The notes: generated by a model not told the origin, from the letters alone. A stretch of DNA of 38,678 nucleotides from Saprospiraceae bacterium (GCA_029263015.1 JAJCYI010000208.1:1-38678), one strand, 5' to 3'. Shown: positions 1-9,911, numbered from the stretch's first letter. A program made the numbers and translations.

Positions 1-161
1 TTTTTAACCGTTTTTTCTCACCTGTCTGTTTTTTTTTTTAATATTTTTTTTCCAAAATTAATTAACAAAAAAAAAAAAAAAAAAAACAACCTGACAGGTC
101 TGGAGCGGAAAACTAAACTTTTCCCTACCTTGCTACCAAGAATAACCAAACTCATTCAATC
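1..161. repeat. Homopolymer-rich leader with poly-T/poly-A tracts and a short inverted repeat
   Basis: This gene-less stretch holds T-rich tracts at about 29-51 and an uninterrupted run of 20 A at 67-86. They are bracketed by a 7-bp inverted repeat, ACCTGTC at 20-26 and GACAGGT at 93-99. The T- and A-tracts could pair and extend the stem into a long imperfect hairpin. It may be the terminator of a gene left of the window or a length-variable tract upstream of the membrane protein gene at 162. No -7 box was recognised. Confidence 0.5.
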
Positions 162-1109
162 ATGGTAATACTCGAAGTTATTATAGGTATGATGTTCACA
201 TACATGTTGTTAGGCCTATTAGGGACGACGATCAACGAACTGATTTCATCCTGGCGGGGCTGGCGGGGATTTTATATGGAGGAAGGTTTGAAAAGACTAC
301 TCAAATTTGACGAGGACAGCTCCATTTTCCAAAAATTTACAGATAACGCATTTTACAAACAACTGATGCAACACAAGACGCCCCTGCGGGTTTCGAGGGC
401 GCCGGAGTACTTAAGTTCTTCCAACTTTGTATCCATCCTGATGAATACATTGAAGAAAGGAAAAGAAACCGCGGCCAAAGTGGACGACGTGATTGAAGGT
501 TTGCCAGAGGGCAACAAACTCAGGGAGGTGCTGGAACAGTTCCGGGAGGAAGCCCCTGATGATGTGGCCAAATACAAAGAGCGGTTGCAGACTTGGTTCG
601 ACGACGTAATGAGCCATTCGAGTGGTTGGTATACGCGGCATTTGCAATTTGTGACCTTCTTTGTCGGGCTGGCCATTGCCATGGTGCTCAATGCAGATAG
701 TTTTGACATTTATGCCCATTTGACCAATAATGCCACTGCACGAGAGAGCATTTCCAAAATGGCCGATACCTTCCTCGCTGCCAACAAGACTGTGCCCATG
801 CCCTCCGCCCCTTCCGATTCGATGACATTGGAGGAAATCAAGGTGGAATTGAACAACTTTACCAGTAGCGAAGAATTTTCGAAGATGTCGAACATCCTCG
901 GACTTGGCTGGTCGAAGGGCGATTTGCTTATCGGACCTGCCGATTGGCTGATAAGGGTACTGGGATGGTTCATTACAGCTTTGGCCATTTCGCTCGGTGC
1001 CCCTTTTTGGTTTAGTGCACTGAAAAAAACCATCTCCATCCGATCATCGAGCAGTTCTCAAAATCCGACGCAGGTGGTTATAAATACAGGGAAGGAGGAT
1101 CCGGAATAG
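162..1109 (+). CDS. Conserved membrane protein of unknown function
   Basis: A 315-residue protein with an ATG start. It has a hydrophobic N-terminal segment (about residues 2-24) and a central membrane segment (about 161-180) that follows a WFDDVM...SGWYTR stretch and precedes NADSF. A C-terminal membrane segment (about 263-288) contains the phrase SLGAPFWF. From memory, this order (TM, soluble region, 'WFDD...SGWY.R', TM, 'NAD', 'LGW...SLGAPFWF') recurs in a widespread bacterial family of uncharacterised membrane proteins. I know no function or name for it. The region between the first two TM segments is charged and helical. It stands alone, with a hairpin just after its stop. The existence of the gene is secure; no function is proposed. 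Confidence 0.8.
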   Translation: MVILEVIIGMMFTYMLLGLLGTTINELISSWRGWRGFYMEEGLKRLLKFDEDSSIFQKFTDNAFYKQLMQHKTPLRVSRAPEYLSSSNFVSILMNTLKKGKETAAKVDDVIEGLPEGNKLREVLEQFREEAPDDVAKYKERLQTWFDDVMSHSSGWYTRHLQFVTFFVGLAIAMVLNADSFDIYAHLTNNATARESISKMADTFLAANKTVPMPSAPSDSMTLEEIKVELNNFTSSEEFSKMSNILGLGWSKGDLLIGPADWLIRVLGWFITALAISLGAPFWFSALKKTISIRSSSSSQNPTQVVINTGKEDPE

Positions 1110-1514
1110 ATGACCCAAAGGTGACGCCTTTTTGAAAGGTGTCACCTTTTAGGCAAAGGCTAAAACAATATACTGAAAACAGGTTTGGATGCCCAATTTT
1201 GTTGTCATGGTACTGCCTTGTAAAACAAAAAAATCCTTATTATTGCCCTATAAAAGAATAATTCGCTTTTTCAGCACTCTTTTTTCTCCATTGAACTCAA
1301 TTCCTGCATTAGGTTAGCGTATTCTGAATTATATTTGTACCAAACAACGCCTGGTCTTTAACAACTTACTTAACTTCATTTTTCTACATCCAGATCGTAT
1401 CCAATTCGAAACAATTAAGCACTCGGACTTCACCTTTCTCTTCATTTCAAAAGCCCAGTTGTGGTTAATATCCACCGTGTTTATCACTTTATCCAGCAAG
1501 ACAAATAAGTCATT
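1110..1514. other. Gene-less stretch upstream of the giant adhesin gene
   Basis: After the hairpin at 1117-1149 this 405-bp stretch contains no convincing ORF. The only regulatory candidate is TATATTTG at 1330-1337, a full match to the Bacteroidota -7 consensus TAnnTTTG. No TTG lies at the usual 19-20 bp upstream. If it is used, the adhesin mRNA would carry a leader of about 170 nt. Confidence 0.4.
1117..1149 (+). terminator. Probable terminator after the membrane protein gene
   Basis: A 9-bp perfect stem (AAAGGTGAC at 1117-1125 with GTCACCTTT at 1141-1149), extendable by the inner GCC/GGT bases, starts 8 bases after the stop codon at 1109. The run of T after it is short (TTTT), so it is a weak intrinsic terminator or a 3'-end stabilising hairpin. 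Confidence 0.55.
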
Positions 1515-4500
1515 ATGAAAAGATTTTACCCAACACTATTTTTGTTAATTCTCTTTTCCATTTTTGGAAACGGAATAATAGAGGCCCAACAAGTACAAGA
1601 GTTAAACCTTGAAAATAACCGTTTGCGGCAACGCATGTACTTCAAAGAAGTAGAGCAGGAGATAAAATTCTGCAACCTTATTGAGGGGGAACAATACACT
1701 ATTTGGGCTTTGAGCGGTGAAGGCTGCTCCCCAACTATCAGGCACAAAACCTCTGAAGAAACAGGCGGCGAGACCACCATGTCGTTCACTGCCGTTTCGG
1801 AATGTATGGATTTTATGTTTCAAAAAGATTTATCAGACCCTGCTTGTGGGGTTGAGCAGGTTGTATCCATCGGTTGTCATACTTGCCAACAAGAAAAGAC
1901 GCTGTTGGACAAAATGATGTCATTGGGCGTTGCAAATGGAATAGATGATGAAACGCTGATTAAACAGATATTCATTGGGGGAGGCTGCTTCGATGTGGAA
2001 AATGTGGAAGGGAAAGGGAGCCAAGTAGGGAAGGGGACATTTGCTGGAGGCAGTTCCACTATTGGAATTGAAGATGGCGTGATCCTTTCATCGGGAAATG
2101 TTTTTGATGCGCTTGGCCCGAATAACGCTGAAGGAACTGGTCAAAATACTGGAGGAGGTAATGCAGATGCGGATCTATCGCTCTTGACCGGTGGCAGTTT
2201 ATTCGATGTGACAGGTATTGAATTCGATTTTCAACCAACGGTCAATACTATTGATTTTGAATATGCATTTGCTTCTGAAGAATATTGCGAATTCGTGAAT
2301 TCCCAGTTCAATGATGTATTTGGCTTTTTTATCAGTGGCCCAGGCATCTCTGGTGGATTTACATTTGATGGAGATAACATCGCCGTCGTTCCAGGAGGTG
2401 GTTTTGTTTCTATCAATAGCGTAAACCATCTTGTCAACACCAATTTTTTTATCGGGAATGCCAATTCATGTAACCAGACAACCAATATGAATGACATTGA
2501 ATTTGATGGTTGGACTACTGTTTTGACTGCCACAGCTAATGTGATCCCATGCGAAACCTACCATATCCGTTTGGTCATTGCCGATGTAGGTGATGGGATT
2601 TATGATTCTGCGGTTTTCCTTAAAGCCAATAGTTTCAACACGGGTGGCACAGGGATTGGAGAGGCGTTGTCCTTTACGACAGGCACGAACCTAACTTATG
2701 AAAATTGTAACGACGGTTTTCTTATATTTACTCGTGCAGATGGTGATATAAGCCAAGACCTGATTATTGATTACAGCATCAGTCCACTTAGTACTGCGAC
2801 ATCTGGGGTGGACTACGATCCATTGCCTTCTCCGATCATCATTCCCGCAGGAGAAAATTCAATTACTATTCCCATCAATGTTTTTAATGATGGCATCCCA
2901 GAAGGGCTAGAGAGCATTATCCTCTCTATGACCAATTCATGCTCGTGCAGCAGCCTCGAAATAGAATTGCAAATTGATGATCCACCCGAAGTGGAATTAG
3001 AGTTGGAGGATGAAGAAGAATGTTCGGGCATCCCAGTATTCCTTGAACCTCAGGTTTTTGGAGGCATCCCAGGTGGGTTTTTTACCTATGAATGGGACAC
3101 GGGCGATCAGGCACCTGTCTTGGTAGTAGCCCCTGATCAAACGACGACTTATTCGGTTACCGTGACAGACATGTGCGGCGCTACCGCGGAAGCTTCTGCT
3201 ACTGTGGAAATCGGTGCTTTTCCGATTGCAATTATTGAAGGAACAGGCTTTATGTGTGCAGGTACGCCGGATACCATAGATCTTGAGATAGAAATACAGG
3301 GCGATGCACCATGGGAATTGATCTATATGCAAGATGGCGTACAGCAAGACCCGATCACCGCAACTCAAAGTCCATATATATTGACCGTGACAGAACCCGG
3401 TATTTATGAGTTGTACAGCATCCATTCTGATATAGGGGATTGTTTCGGCGCAGTTGGAGGGATTGCAGTGATATTAGAATCTGAAATTACCGCTGACATG
3501 TCACCGACCCCTGTCACCTGTCTGGGCTTTGGCTCAATTGAGGCCGATCCGAGCGGGGGAATTTCCCCATATACTTACACTTGGAGCAATGGCGCTCCAA
3601 ATGCTCCGACCGCTGAAGACCTTGACAAAGGCATGTATTACGTCACCATCTCCGATGATATCGGCTGTGAATATGTGGACAGTGCGTTTGTGGACGAAGA
3701 AGACGTTTTTGAAATGGAAGGCAATGTACTTTCTGGGGTAAACTGTTACGATCCGAATGGCGGAAGTTTGGAGGTTGTCGTAACCAATGGGTCTGGCTCC
3801 ATTAATTATACTTGGACCAACGGTATCGGCAACATACCTAACCCCTCTGGACTTTCGGGTGGTATTTATGGTGTCACCGTATCTGATGGCCTGGGCTGTG
3901 TGGATTCTTTGGAACTCACAGTCGAGGAGGATTTGGAAGATCCAGAAGCGAGTGCCGAAGCCGATGAATTCCTTTCTTGTTTGCTAAATCAAGTTCCCAT
4001 AAGCGGAACTGGGTCGTCCACAGGAAATGGAATTACTTATTTATGGGCCGGACCTGGAATAATTGGTTCGCCAGATTCTTTAAATATCGAAGTTGATCAG
4101 GATGGGCTTTACACCATTTTGGTCACCAATACCGAAAATGGATGTAGTTCGATAGATAGTGTTGTGATCGATGAAGATATAGAATTGCCTGTTGCCATAG
4201 CATCGGCAGATGACCTGGACTGCATCGTTACAGAGCTGAACATAGATGGTACAGGTTCAAGTACAGGTGCAGAATTCACCTATGGATGGACAGGTCCAGG
4301 TATAATAAATGGTGAAACGACCTTAAATCCTTTGATTGATGAAGCAGGTACTTATGACCTGTTAATTACCAATAGCATCAATGGTTGCACGACTCAAGCT
4401 CAGGTCGAGGTCATCAATAATGGTGATATACCGACTGCCTTGGTCGAGCCACCCGCAACGTTGACCTGTTCGGTCGAGAATACCATTTTAGATGGAACTG

Positions 4501-7500
4501 GTTCTTCTTCCGGTGCTGATTTTACCTACCAATGGTATGATAGCAATGGAGCTATCACAGGGGCGACAGCGGATACTTTAAATGTTTTAGAACCAGGTAC
4601 TTATGAAATAATCGTGACCGACCAGACGAATGGCTGCACCGAAGATTACGAGGTGCTGGTCGATCAAAATATTTTAGCTCCTGCTGTGACGACCAATGCT
4701 GCTGGCGTTATTAGCTGTGTTGAAACAAGTACAACTGTGTCGGCAACTGTGTCGGGCAATGTCAGTTATCAATGGACGACCCCAACAGGTGTCATCATTT
4801 CTGGCGAAAGTACTTTTGAAGCGACAGTTGGTTCGCCTGGCGAATACTTGGTTTTGGTAACAGACCTCGATAACGGCTGCACGACTGAAGAAGCTGTTGC
4901 CGTGGAAGAAAATGCAGACATTCCAGAGGTGATTATTGCACCGAACGACAACCTGGATTGCACGGTAACTACTGTTGACCTTGATGGAACAGCATCAAGT
5001 CAAAGTGGCACCATGACCTATACCTGGACAACAACCAACGGTAATATTACTTCGGGCCAAAATACTTTGACGCCCACCATTGATGAGCCGGGCGATTATG
5101 TACTCACTATCTTTGACAGCAGTAATGGCTGTCAAGACCTGAGTAGTATCACCGTCGCACAAGATGTTGTTTTACCGGAGGTGGCATTGCCAAGCTTGCC
5201 TGTTTTGGATTGTAATGTTACCAGTTTAGATATTGATGGGATGGTGAACAATTTCCCATTGGCAGGACTTGATTTTGATTGGACAACTCCAAATGGGTTG
5301 ATTGATACTGGCGCAAATGGCCCTACCGCAGTTGTCAGTACTCCCGGTACTTATAATTTGATGGTTACCAATCCAGTCAATGGTTGCACAGGTGAAGCTG
5401 CAATCATTATCGGGCAGGATATTGAATACCCAGAGACTGCAATTGCCCAACCAGACATTCTTACCTGTGCCTCAAATACTGTCACCATCGATGGTGCTGG
5501 TTCGAGTATCGGGGCAGAATTTGATTATGTTTGGACAGGGCCGAGTATTGTCAGTGGTGGCAACACCTTGTCGCCCGTGGTCGATGTTTCTGGAGACTAT
5601 GTTTTAGAAATAACCAACAATGTGAATGGCTGTATTTCTACCCAATCAATTGTGGTTGATGAAGACATCGATTTGCCATTGGCCGATGCAGGGCCTGCAA
5701 TTATTTTGAATTGCTATGATCCACAATTGCCGCTATCGGCCACTGCTTCTACTGGGGCAGAATTTAATTATGAATGGACGGGGCCATCTGTCATCAATGG
5801 AGTTAATTCATTGACACCGACGGTGGACCAGCCAGGTGATTACATGCTCTTGGTGACCAACGTGACCAACGAATGTACCTCAACTGCTGTGGTTTCAGTC
5901 GCTCAGGATATTGCCACACCTACTGCTGAAGCAGGCATCGGTGGCGAACTTTCCTGTTCTGTTTCTGAAATGACATTGGACGGCGCTGGCTCAAGTGCTG
6001 GTCAATTTACATATGACTGGACTTCTTCCAACGGAAACATTCTTTCTGGCAATACGACACTCAATCCGATCATTAACGCACCAGGTACTTATACTATTGA
6101 AGTGACAAATACTGGAAACGGTTGTACTTCTCTTGATGATGTGGTAATCGACCAGGACGATGATCTTCCTCAGGTTGATGCTGGAACGGCTGCTCCGATC
6201 ACTTGTTTGGTCAATGAAATAACATTGGATGGTTCATCTTCCGACAATGGGCCAGATTATATTTATGAATGGACAACTGCCAATGGCAGCTTCGTTTCAG
6301 GGACTGGTTCAGAATTCCCTGTAGTTGACGCTCCTGGTGTTTATATTTTGACAATCACAAATACCACGACCAATTGCAGCAATATTTCCAGTGTGACTGT
6401 TGACGATATGACCTTGGCACCAGCTGTAGAAGCAGGTCCTGGCAGTGTGCTCACCTGCACGGAAGAATCATTGGTTTTGGATGGGTTTGGTTCGGCTACT
6501 GGTGCTGGGTATTCCTATCAATGGAGTTCTACGAATGGCAATATTGTTTCTGGTGGAAATAGTTTGACACCCTCCATTGACGAACCAGGACTTTACGAAC
6601 TGATCGTCACCAATACTACAACGGGTTGCACGAGTTTGGATCAGGTAACCATTACGCTAGACGCCAATGCACCTTTGGCTGCAGCTGCAACGCCTGGCAT
6701 TTTGACTTGTGATGTTGAAATGTTGAACCTCAGTGGAAGCGGTTCCAGTACTGGCAATGGGTTTACTTATGACTGGACAACTTCAGACGGAACGATTGTT
6801 TCTGGCAGCAGCTCTTTGACCCCTTCCGTTAACCAACCTGGCACCTACCAATTAATGGTGACCAACTTGGCCAATGGATGTACGGAAGTGGCAGAAGTAA
6901 TAGTAGGTCAAGACATTCAGGACCCGACTGCTGACGCTGGATCGGCGAATGATTTGACATGTACAATTACCAGCCTTTCACTCGATGCTGGGGGAAGCAG
7001 TCAAGGAGCCAATTTTACCTATAATTGGACGACTACAAATGGCAACATCATCAATGGTGAAACATCTCAGGTGCCAACCATCAACCAAATAGGAACCTAT
7101 AATTTGTTGGTGACTAATTTGGATAATGGCTGTACCTCGACTGACATCGTTACGGTTGGACAAGACATCCAAGATCCGTTTGCTGCGATTGCATCACCCA
7201 ATTTGTTGACCTGCGTGGTTGAGGAAATATCATTGGACGGCTCGGCTTCGCAGGGTGCTGATTTTATTTACAATTGGGTAACTTCCAATGGCAATATCGT
7301 TTCTGGTGAAACGACCCTTGACCCAGTGATAGATGCTCCTGGCACTTACACACTGATGGTCTCCAATGAGCAAAATGGCTGTACAGAAGCTGTGCAAATC
7401 GTTGTTAACGAAGATGTTATACTTCCAAATGCAGATGCAGGCGCCTCATTCGTGATGGATTGTTTTGATGAAATAAACTACTTGGATGGCGGTGGTTCAT

Positions 7501-8447
7501 CTGGAAATTCAACATTGCTATATGTTTGGGACACCTCCAATGGCGATCTTGTCTCTGGTGTGAATACAGCTCAACCTGGATTTACCGAGCCAGGCGTTTA
7601 TCAGCTGACCGTAACCAATTCAGTCAATGGCTGTACGGATACGGATCAAGTGGTGATTACCAGGGATGCACCGCAAGTCGATCCTGAAACACAACAACCA
7701 CTTTGTTTTGGCGATAGGGGAGTCATCGTTTTCAGTGGTACCACGGGGGGCATGTCGCCTTACGTTTATTCCATTGATGGTGGAGCCTCATTCAGTTCTG
7801 ATCCGATTTATACTGGACTTGCTCCTGCCAATTATCAAGTAGTGGTGCAGGATGCCAGGGGTTGTGAAGAAGAAGATGCGATCATGATCGTGCAACCACC
7901 TGAATTTCAAATAGTTGTGCAACCAATGCTGGAAGTTGAACTGGGCGATTCGATACAACTTGTCACTCAAGTAAACGTCCCGATCGATCAGATTACTTCG
8001 GTCACATGGACTCCATCAATTGGTTTGAGCTGCGATGACTGCCTCAATCCAATGGTAACTCCCCTGACTACCATGACTTATTTTGTGGAAGTGAAAACGG
8101 AAAATGGCTGTGCCGATGAAGCACCTATTTTGTTGCGGGTAAACAAGGAACGCCATATTTATGTACCAAATGTTTTCTCTCCAAACGGGGATGGCGTTAA
8201 CGATATTTTCATGATTTTTTCCGATACTAAAAGTGTCGTGAATGTCAACTCTTTTATAGTGTTTTCACGTTGGGGGGAACAGATTTACCAATACTTTAAT
8301 TTTGAACCAAATAATCCACAGTACGGCTGGGATGGTATGCACCGGGGACAACCTATGAACTCTGAAGTGTTTGTCTGGTTTGCAGAAATCGAATTTATTG
8401 ACGGTGAAGTGAAAATCTTTAAAGGAGATGTGACGATTGCTAAATAA
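1515..8447 (+). CDS. Giant T9SS-exported repeat adhesin (choice-of-anchor L, Calx-beta, SprB-like, 15 tandem repeats, gliding-type C-terminal domain)
   Basis: This 2310-residue secreted protein has a signal peptide at residues 1-25 (basic KR, hydrophobic core, ending EAQQ). A choice-of-anchor L-like domain follows at about 134-377 (GGGCFDV, SSG, FAFASEEYCEFV-type motif, DVFGFFISGPG). Next come a Calx-beta-like domain (about 384-490), an Ig/PKD-like domain (about 492-568) and two SprB-type repeats (about 660-800, C...GGI.PYTYTWSNG...GC). Residues 811-2053 are fifteen tandem repeats of about 82 residues. A further SprB-like unit (about 2057-2130) and an Ig-like unit follow. The last ~98 residues (YVPNVFSPNGDGVNDIF, RWGEQIY, GWDG) are the gliding motility-associated/type B T9SS sorting domain. 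By family it should be moved to the cell surface through the outer membrane and act in adhesion or matrix formation; the ligand is unknown. It appears to be a single-gene unit. Confidence 0.92.
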   Translation: MKRFYPTLFLLILFSIFGNGIIEAQQVQELNLENNRLRQRMYFKEVEQEIKFCNLIEGEQYTIWALSGEGCSPTIRHKTSEETGGETTMSFTAVSECMDFMFQKDLSDPACGVEQVVSIGCHTCQQEKTLLDKMMSLGVANGIDDETLIKQIFIGGGCFDVENVEGKGSQVGKGTFAGGSSTIGIEDGVILSSGNVFDALGPNNAEGTGQNTGGGNADADLSLLTGGSLFDVTGIEFDFQPTVNTIDFEYAFASEEYCEFVNSQFNDVFGFFISGPGISGGFTFDGDNIAVVPGGGFVSINSVNHLVNTNFFIGNANSCNQTTNMNDIEFDGWTTVLTATANVIPCETYHIRLVIADVGDGIYDSAVFLKANSFNTGGTGIGEALSFTTGTNLTYENCNDGFLIFTRADGDISQDLIIDYSISPLSTATSGVDYDPLPSPIIIPAGENSITIPINVFNDGIPEGLESIILSMTNSCSCSSLEIELQIDDPPEVELELEDEEECSGIPVFLEPQVFGGIPGGFFTYEWDTGDQAPVLVVAPDQTTTYSVTVTDMCGATAEASATVEIGAFPIAIIEGTGFMCAGTPDTIDLEIEIQGDAPWELIYMQDGVQQDPITATQSPYILTVTEPGIYELYSIHSDIGDCFGAVGGIAVILESEITADMSPTPVTCLGFGSIEADPSGGISPYTYTWSNGAPNAPTAEDLDKGMYYVTISDDIGCEYVDSAFVDEEDVFEMEGNVLSGVNCYDPNGGSLEVVVTNGSGSINYTWTNGIGNIPNPSGLSGGIYGVTVSDGLGCVDSLELTVEEDLEDPEASAEADEFLSCLLNQVPISGTGSSTGNGITYLWAGPGIIGSPDSLNIEVDQDGLYTILVTNTENGCSSIDSVVIDEDIELPVAIASADDLDCIVTELNIDGTGSSTGAEFTYGWTGPGIINGETTLNPLIDEAGTYDLLITNSINGCTTQAQVEVINNGDIPTALVEPPATLTCSVENTILDGTGSSSGADFTYQWYDSNGAITGATADTLNVLEPGTYEIIVTDQTNGCTEDYEVLVDQNILAPAVTTNAAGVISCVETSTTVSATVSGNVSYQWTTPTGVIISGESTFEATVGSPGEYLVLVTDLDNGCTTEEAVAVEENADIPEVIIAPNDNLDCTVTTVDLDGTASSQSGTMTYTWTTTNGNITSGQNTLTPTIDEPGDYVLTIFDSSNGCQDLSSITVAQDVVLPEVALPSLPVLDCNVTSLDIDGMVNNFPLAGLDFDWTTPNGLIDTGANGPTAVVSTPGTYNLMVTNPVNGCTGEAAIIIGQDIEYPETAIAQPDILTCASNTVTIDGAGSSIGAEFDYVWTGPSIVSGGNTLSPVVDVSGDYVLEITNNVNGCISTQSIVVDEDIDLPLADAGPAIILNCYDPQLPLSATASTGAEFNYEWTGPSVINGVNSLTPTVDQPGDYMLLVTNVTNECTSTAVVSVAQDIATPTAEAGIGGELSCSVSEMTLDGAGSSAGQFTYDWTSSNGNILSGNTTLNPIINAPGTYTIEVTNTGNGCTSLDDVVIDQDDDLPQVDAGTAAPITCLVNEITLDGSSSDNGPDYIYEWTTANGSFVSGTGSEFPVVDAPGVYILTITNTTTNCSNISSVTVDDMTLAPAVEAGPGSVLTCTEESLVLDGFGSATGAGYSYQWSSTNGNIVSGGNSLTPSIDEPGLYELIVTNTTTGCTSLDQVTITLDANAPLAAAATPGILTCDVEMLNLSGSGSSTGNGFTYDWTTSDGTIVSGSSSLTPSVNQPGTYQLMVTNLANGCTEVAEVIVGQDIQDPTADAGSANDLTCTITSLSLDAGGSSQGANFTYNWTTTNGNIINGETSQVPTINQIGTYNLLVTNLDNGCTSTDIVTVGQDIQDPFAAIASPNLLTCVVEEISLDGSASQGADFIYNWVTSNGNIVSGETTLDPVIDAPGTYTLMVSNEQNGCTEAVQIVVNEDVILPNADAGASFVMDCFDEINYLDGGGSSGNSTLLYVWDTSNGDLVSGVNTAQPGFTEPGVYQLTVTNSVNGCTDTDQVVITRDAPQVDPETQQPLCFGDRGVIVFSGTTGGMSPYVYSIDGGASFSSDPIYTGLAPANYQVVVQDARGCEEEDAIMIVQPPEFQIVVQPMLEVELGDSIQLVTQVNVPIDQITSVTWTPSIGLSCDDCLNPMVTPLTTMTYFVEVKTENGCADEAPILLRVNKERHIYVPNVFSPNGDGVNDIFMIFSDTKSVVNVNSFIVFSRWGEQIYQYFNFEPNNPQYGWDGMHRGQPMNSEVFVWFAEIEFIDGEVKIFKGDVTIAK
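3945..7673 (+). repeat. Coding tandem repeat, 15 units of ~249 bp (~82 aa)
   Basis: Fifteen consecutive units occupy residues 811-2053 of the adhesin. Each unit runs from an acidic/proline boundary (…D-E-D-I-x-L-P) through a first Cys (LTC/LSC/LDC), a LDGxGSSxG turn, a FxYxW strand, a [ST]SGxxxLxP segment and PGxYxLxVTN to a second Cys (usually NGC). Both cysteines are kept in all 15 units, including divergent unit 4 (ISC...NGC), unit 8 (LNC...NEC) and unit 10 (ITC...TNC). A disulfide in each Ig/PKD-like fold is therefore likely. Units differ at many positions, so this is an old duplication array rather than a fresh expansion. Confidence 0.9.
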
Positions 8448-8487
8448 TTAAGAATTAAGAATTAAAAATTGAGAATTGAGAATTGAA
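8446..8487 (+). repeat. Six 7-bp tandem repeats (AATTAAG/AATTGAG) over the adhesin stop codon
   Basis: Consecutive heptamers AATTAAG, AATTAAG, AATTAAA, AATTGAG, AATTGAG, AATTGAA run from 8446 to 8487. The first overlaps the TAA stop (8445-8447) of the adhesin gene. Partly complementary AT-rich sequence (about 8571-8600) follows the hairpin at 8535-8567, so the array may form an outer, imperfect stem around it. Confidence 0.75.
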
Positions 8488-8534
8488 ATGAAAGTCAAGT
8501 ATTGAATTTTCAAGTTTCTGATAATCAAACAATT

Positions 8535-8567
8535 AGCGTTGACAACTTTTTAAAAGTTGTCAACGCT
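8535..8567. terminator. Perfect 16-bp-arm palindrome, probable terminator of the adhesin gene
   Basis: AGCGTTGACAACTTTT (8535-8550) is exactly complementary to AAAAGTTGTCAACGCT (8552-8567) around a single central T. It lies 88 bp after the adhesin stop and 114 bp before the aspartyl protease start. There is no strong T-tract, so it may act as an mRNA 3'-end structure rather than a classic intrinsic terminator. Confidence 0.55.
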
Positions 8568-8680
8568 TTGTTCAATTATTAATTCTCAATTTCAATTTAA
8601 AAAACTGTCATCGGCGATTCCTGCCTATTTCTGTATATTTAAGCCTGAGTAAAATTAAATCACCTGTTACAACTTCAAGT

Positions 8681-9901
8681 ATGAGGACTGTTGTCTTGTT
8701 CCTCTTTTTCTCCAGTTTCCTAAATCCCGTCTTTACCCAAGGCTTTTTGGGTATCAATACGGACTTCAAGCGTATCGATATCCCTTTTGAGTACGAAAAC
8801 AACCTGATCGTTGTGGAGGTGGTTTTTAATAAAGTATTTCCGTTAAAATTCATTTTCGATACTGGGGCAGAAAATACCATCTTGGCAAAAAAGGAGTTTG
8901 CGGACATCCTTGGCATTCCTTATGAACGGGAATTCAAATTGATGGGGGCTGATATGAAAACCGAACTGACCGCCTACCTAATTCGCAATATCCACCTCCA
9001 TACCGGTGAACTAGTAATGCCACGACATTCAATGCTAGTGCTCGACGATGATTATTTTCGTTTTGAAGAAGTAGCAGGACTAGAAGTTCATGGGATTTTG
9101 GGTGCTGATATTTTCAGGAATTTAGTGGTGAAGATCAATTTTGAAAGGAAATTAATTACGCTTACCAAGCGACGTCATTTTAAACCACCTAAAGATTACG
9201 AATCAGTGCCCATTGAAATTGTCAGGAGTAAACCATATTTGATAACGAATCTAAACCTGAAACAGGACAGCACCGTAAAGGTGAAATTATTGATAGATTC
9301 GGGCGCAATGGTAACGTTGCTTGTCAATACCAATACCCATCCTGACCTTCACCTTCCTCCAAATGTATTAAGGGGAAACCTTGGAGCTGGCCTCGGCGGC
9401 TTCATTGAGGGGTATATCGGAAGGATAAAAACGCTGGAATTTGGGTCTTATCAAATCAATGAAATAGTGGCTAATTTCCAAGAAATTGATTCAATGATGG
9501 ATGTTTCAATCCTCAACGGAAGGCATGGTATTTTGGGTAATCAATTGTTGAAAAAATTCCATTTGATTATTGATTATCCAAGAGAAACCCTCTACCTAAA
9601 AGCCAACCGAAAATTCAAAAAGTCAATTGAGTTTGATAAAAGTGGAATCGTAGTAATAGCGGCCAGTGTGCATCTAGACAGTTACCTGATCCATGAAGTT
9701 ATTCCCGGTACTCCTGCTGCTGAAGCTGGACTCCTACGAGGGGATAAAATAATATCGATCAATGGCTGGCCCCAAGGATTTTTGACTTTGGGTAGTATCA
9801 ACAAAATTCTCCGTAAAAAAGAAGGCAAACGGATAAGGATGCGGATAAGAAGAGATGGTGTGAAAATGGTTTTCAGCTTTAAATTACGGAACTTGATTTA
9901 G
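8681..9901 (+). CDS. Secreted retropepsin-like aspartyl protease with C-terminal PDZ domain
   Basis: A 406-residue protein with a signal peptide (residues 1-20, ending in FTQ). It has two aspartyl-protease half-domains in one chain. The first catalytic motif is FIFDTGAENT with Asp60; the second is LLIDSGAMVT with Asp206. Each half also has the later hydrophobic-Gly strand (HGILGADIF at about 137-145; HGILGNQLL in the second half). Residues about 325-406 form a PDZ domain (HEVIPGTPAAEAGLLRGDKIISING). This is the architecture of Bacteroidota 'aspartyl protease family' proteins, which are predicted to be periplasmic or lipid-exposed peptidases; the substrate is unknown. ATG start. It is flanked by the adhesin's terminator and, 10 bp after its stop, a heptamer array. 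It is probably transcribed alone. Confidence 0.88.
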   Translation: MRTVVLFLFFSSFLNPVFTQGFLGINTDFKRIDIPFEYENNLIVVEVVFNKVFPLKFIFDTGAENTILAKKEFADILGIPYEREFKLMGADMKTELTAYLIRNIHLHTGELVMPRHSMLVLDDDYFRFEEVAGLEVHGILGADIFRNLVVKINFERKLITLTKRRHFKPPKDYESVPIEIVRSKPYLITNLNLKQDSTVKVKLLIDSGAMVTLLVNTNTHPDLHLPPNVLRGNLGAGLGGFIEGYIGRIKTLEFGSYQINEIVANFQEIDSMMDVSILNGRHGILGNQLLKKFHLIIDYPRETLYLKANRKFKKSIEFDKSGIVVIAASVHLDSYLIHEVIPGTPAAEAGLLRGDKIISINGWPQGFLTLGSINKILRKKEGKRIRMRIRRDGVKMVFSFKLRNLI

Positions 9902-9911
9902 AAAGCTTAAT

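Noticed and set aside
3945-7673. CRISPR-like or non-coding tandem repeat
   Set aside because: The ~249-bp units are in frame, differ at many positions and encode a conserved Cys-paired domain, so the array is a protein repeat.
8681-9901. Trypsin-like HtrA/DegP protease (because of the PDZ domain)
   Set aside because: There is no His-Asp-Ser triad; the two DTG/DSG motifs mark it as an aspartyl protease.
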